From Leptospira ognonensis (GTDB taxonomy: Bacteria > Spirochaetota > Leptospiria > Leptospirales > Leptospiraceae), in NCBI RefSeq assembly GCF_004770745.1, contig NZ_RQGD01000046.1, positions 361,428-425,427 on the forward strand: 64,000 nucleotides of DNA, in the 5' to 3' direction. Made by a program: the position numbers and the translations under genes. Positions 62,656 to 64,000 of the stretch are shown one piece after another. The notes under the pieces were generated by a model. The model saw nothing but the letters and a program-made list of their open reading frames with translations, was not told where the DNA came from and made no database searches. Position 1 is the first letter of the stretch, and every line of letters begins with the position of its first letter.

Positions 62656-63818
62656 AAATATTAATATTTGCTGTCAGGTTATCTGCGCAAGGTTTCGGCG
62701 TTGATGTTGTCATTAAACAGTTGGCGGCTGTTTGGGAAAAGCTCGGGTATGATGTCACAGTTGGTTGCATCCTATCAGATATCCATTCAGAGAAAATTCA
62801 AATGGTCACAGAAGAAGAAAGTGCCGTCTTAGAACTTATCGGAAAAGTCCAGCCAGATTATATTTACATTCATACGTTTCCATTTTGGAAATATATACCC
62901 GCTATTAAGAAACAATATCCATCCATTCCATTGATTATGCATGACTACGGTGATCCGACACCAGAGCTATTCTCTAACAAAGAGCTTCAAGAATTCCTTA
63001 GAAAACAGTATAAGCTCAGAAATGAAAACAAAAAGTATGCCGATCGAATCATCACAATCTCAGAGTTTGTAAAGTATGATGTCGGCTATGAAGATGCTGA
63101 TGTAGTTCTATTGGGTAGTGAGAATGTTTTAGATTTAGGAACAAAAAAATCAATCTCAACTGACAAATTGCAGATTGGAATGTTAGGTAGAGTGGGCGAG
63201 AGTGAGAATGATTATAAAGGCGTAAAATACTTTATAGAATTGGCCAAAATCCTTGGTAGCGAAAAGTATGATTTTCATTTTTGCGGACATGGAAAAAAAA
63301 GCGATGCCAAGGACTTAATAGATTCAGGCATTCAAGTTAAGGTGAATCTAACGGAAAAAGAGAAGACGGACTATCTTAGAAATTTAGATATTTTCATTTC
63401 AACTTCACTCTGGGAAGGATTCAATTTACCTTTGTTAGAGGCTCAGTCCTTGGGAACATTAAGCCTAGCTTTCGATACGGGCGCGCATCCCGAAGTAACA
63501 GTATTTAATTTTTCCAGTGTTCACGAAATGATAAGCTTCATTGAGGAAATGGACGAAAATAGAAATTTATTATTGGAATATTCGAATGTTTGCTATGGCT
63601 TTTCTCGTTCTAATTTTTCTTGGATCAAAGGCGCGGTGCAAATATTATCTTTTAACTCAAAACAAACAAACGTTTGGTCTGAATCAATAAACAACTTAGG
63701 CAAGCAGAGGAAAATTGACCTGCCGTATTTTAAATTAATATTGAAGTTCATCAGTGATCGTGGCATCCTTCATTTCTTCGTATATGGTATGAAAAAAGTA
63801 CTCAGGATTAAAAAATAG
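62652..63818 (+). CDS. GT4-type glycosyltransferase
   Basis: A 388-residue GT-B enzyme. The N-terminal half has ILIFAVRLSAQGFGVDVVIK and IPLIMHDYGDPTPELF. The C-terminal half has LQIGMLGRVGESENDYKGVK, YDFHFCGHGK, the loop LDIFISTSLWEGFNLPLLEAQ and FDTGAHPEV, the standard GT4 sugar-nucleotide-binding motifs (the Glu-rich EGFxxPLLE). It probably extends the chain. It is the last gene before the window edge; the final 182 bp contain no supported gene. Confidence 0.87.
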   Translation: MKILIFAVRLSAQGFGVDVVIKQLAAVWEKLGYDVTVGCILSDIHSEKIQMVTEEESAVLELIGKVQPDYIYIHTFPFWKYIPAIKKQYPSIPLIMHDYGDPTPELFSNKELQEFLRKQYKLRNENKKYADRIITISEFVKYDVGYEDADVVLLGSENVLDLGTKKSISTDKLQIGMLGRVGESENDYKGVKYFIELAKILGSEKYDFHFCGHGKKSDAKDLIDSGIQVKVNLTEKEKTDYLRNLDIFISTSLWEGFNLPLLEAQSLGTLSLAFDTGAHPEVTVFNFSSVHEMISFIEEMDENRNLLLEYSNVCYGFSRSNFSWIKGAVQILSFNSKQTNVWSESINNLGKQRKIDLPYFKLILKFISDRGILHFFVYGMKKVLRIKK

Positions 63819-64000
63819 AGAGGAGAATGTAAGGAGCTGCAAAAATTCGATTTTGAACTAGAAATTTGGATTTGCTAGTTTACAGAAGGTTTAGAATTAT
63901 TTTAAATCAAAAAATTGAATTCAGACTCTTAAGCAAATTTAGGATAGATACAAGATGAACCCAAAAAAACCAATTTTTTAACCCCAAAGCGATAAGAAGC
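63819..64000. other. window-end stretch without a supported gene
   Basis: This AT-rich stretch has an AAGGAG-like sequence near 63832 and a 9-codon ORF (ATG at 63955) with AAAAAAA and TTTTTT runs. No continuing protein was identified before the edge. A downstream gene may begin outside the window. Confidence 0.3.

Noticed and set aside
63955..63981. Nine-codon ORF starting MNPKKPIF at the window end
   Set aside because: It stops at once; a frameshifted start of the next gene is possible but cannot be supported from the remaining bases.

Overview
The window is AT-rich spirochaete-like chromosome and most resembles Leptospira, possibly the saprophytic clade. The pointers are a glycosyltransferase fused to a TIGR04325 (LIC12133-type) methyltransferase, spirochaetal lipoproteins, a DUF1565/parallel-beta-helix lipoprotein, the mreC-mreD-mrdA-mrdB block and a large ABC-transporter-dependent O-antigen locus. 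The genus is an inference from gene content; no rRNA or tRNA gene was seen.

Layout. (1) 1-5078: end of an RND efflux permease gene, cut by the window edge, followed by two tandem adaptor genes. (2) 5129-8165: FabR/DesT-like repressor divergent from a ferredoxin reductase and a fatty-acid desaturase, with two matching palindromic operators between them. (3) 8235-12157: a small Cys-rich secreted protein, then a creB-creC-creD two-component operon in which creC is frameshifted in a T9 run. (4) 12255-15083: acyl-CoA dehydrogenase and a dienelactone-hydrolase lipoprotein. (5) 15032-22689: czc-type heavy-metal efflux operon (small His/Cys protein, CzcC, CzcB, CzcA) and a polytopic GT-C-like membrane protein. 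(6) 22731-28188: acetoacetyl-CoA synthetase, a MarR regulator, and a small CoA/aromatic-type operon led by a thiolase collapsed to 31 codons. A pair of identical, oppositely oriented 16-bp operators flanks marR. (7) 28216-33467: sterol-desaturase-like hydroxylase, GlpT-type transporter, GH43/62/68-like beta-propeller protein, pirin, ManA. (8) 33492-44884: DnaJ-domain protein, secreted hypotheticals, STAS protein, RibF, the rod-shape and elongasome operon (MreC, MreD, PBP2, RodA), a CopD-like protein and a PlsC-like acyltransferase. (9) 45164-63818: surface-polysaccharide locus.

The polysaccharide locus begins with an FkbM methyltransferase and two decayed genes: a beta-helix lipoprotein with two single-base lesions and the 5' end of a phosphoenolpyruvate carboxylase. 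It then runs through glycosyltransferases, an O-antigen ligase/polymerase-like protein, the Wzm/Wzt exporter, a DegT aminotransferase, a SAM methyltransferase and GDP-L-fucose synthase. Two GT2 genes share a 767-bp direct repeat of about 95% identity that brackets the ligase-like gene and wzm-wzt. GDP-fucose synthase needs GDP-4-keto-6-deoxymannose, and ManA at 33 kb could feed GDP-mannose, but no gmd gene is visible here.

The most informative signals are the T9 frameshift in creC, the internal deletion that reduced a thiolase to its two ends, the two self-consistent operator pairs (desaturase and MarR loci), a cre-tag-like repeat before creD, and the repeat-bracketed O-antigen exporter. Four separate breaks each look like the loss of one base from a short homopolymer, so read-level verification matters.
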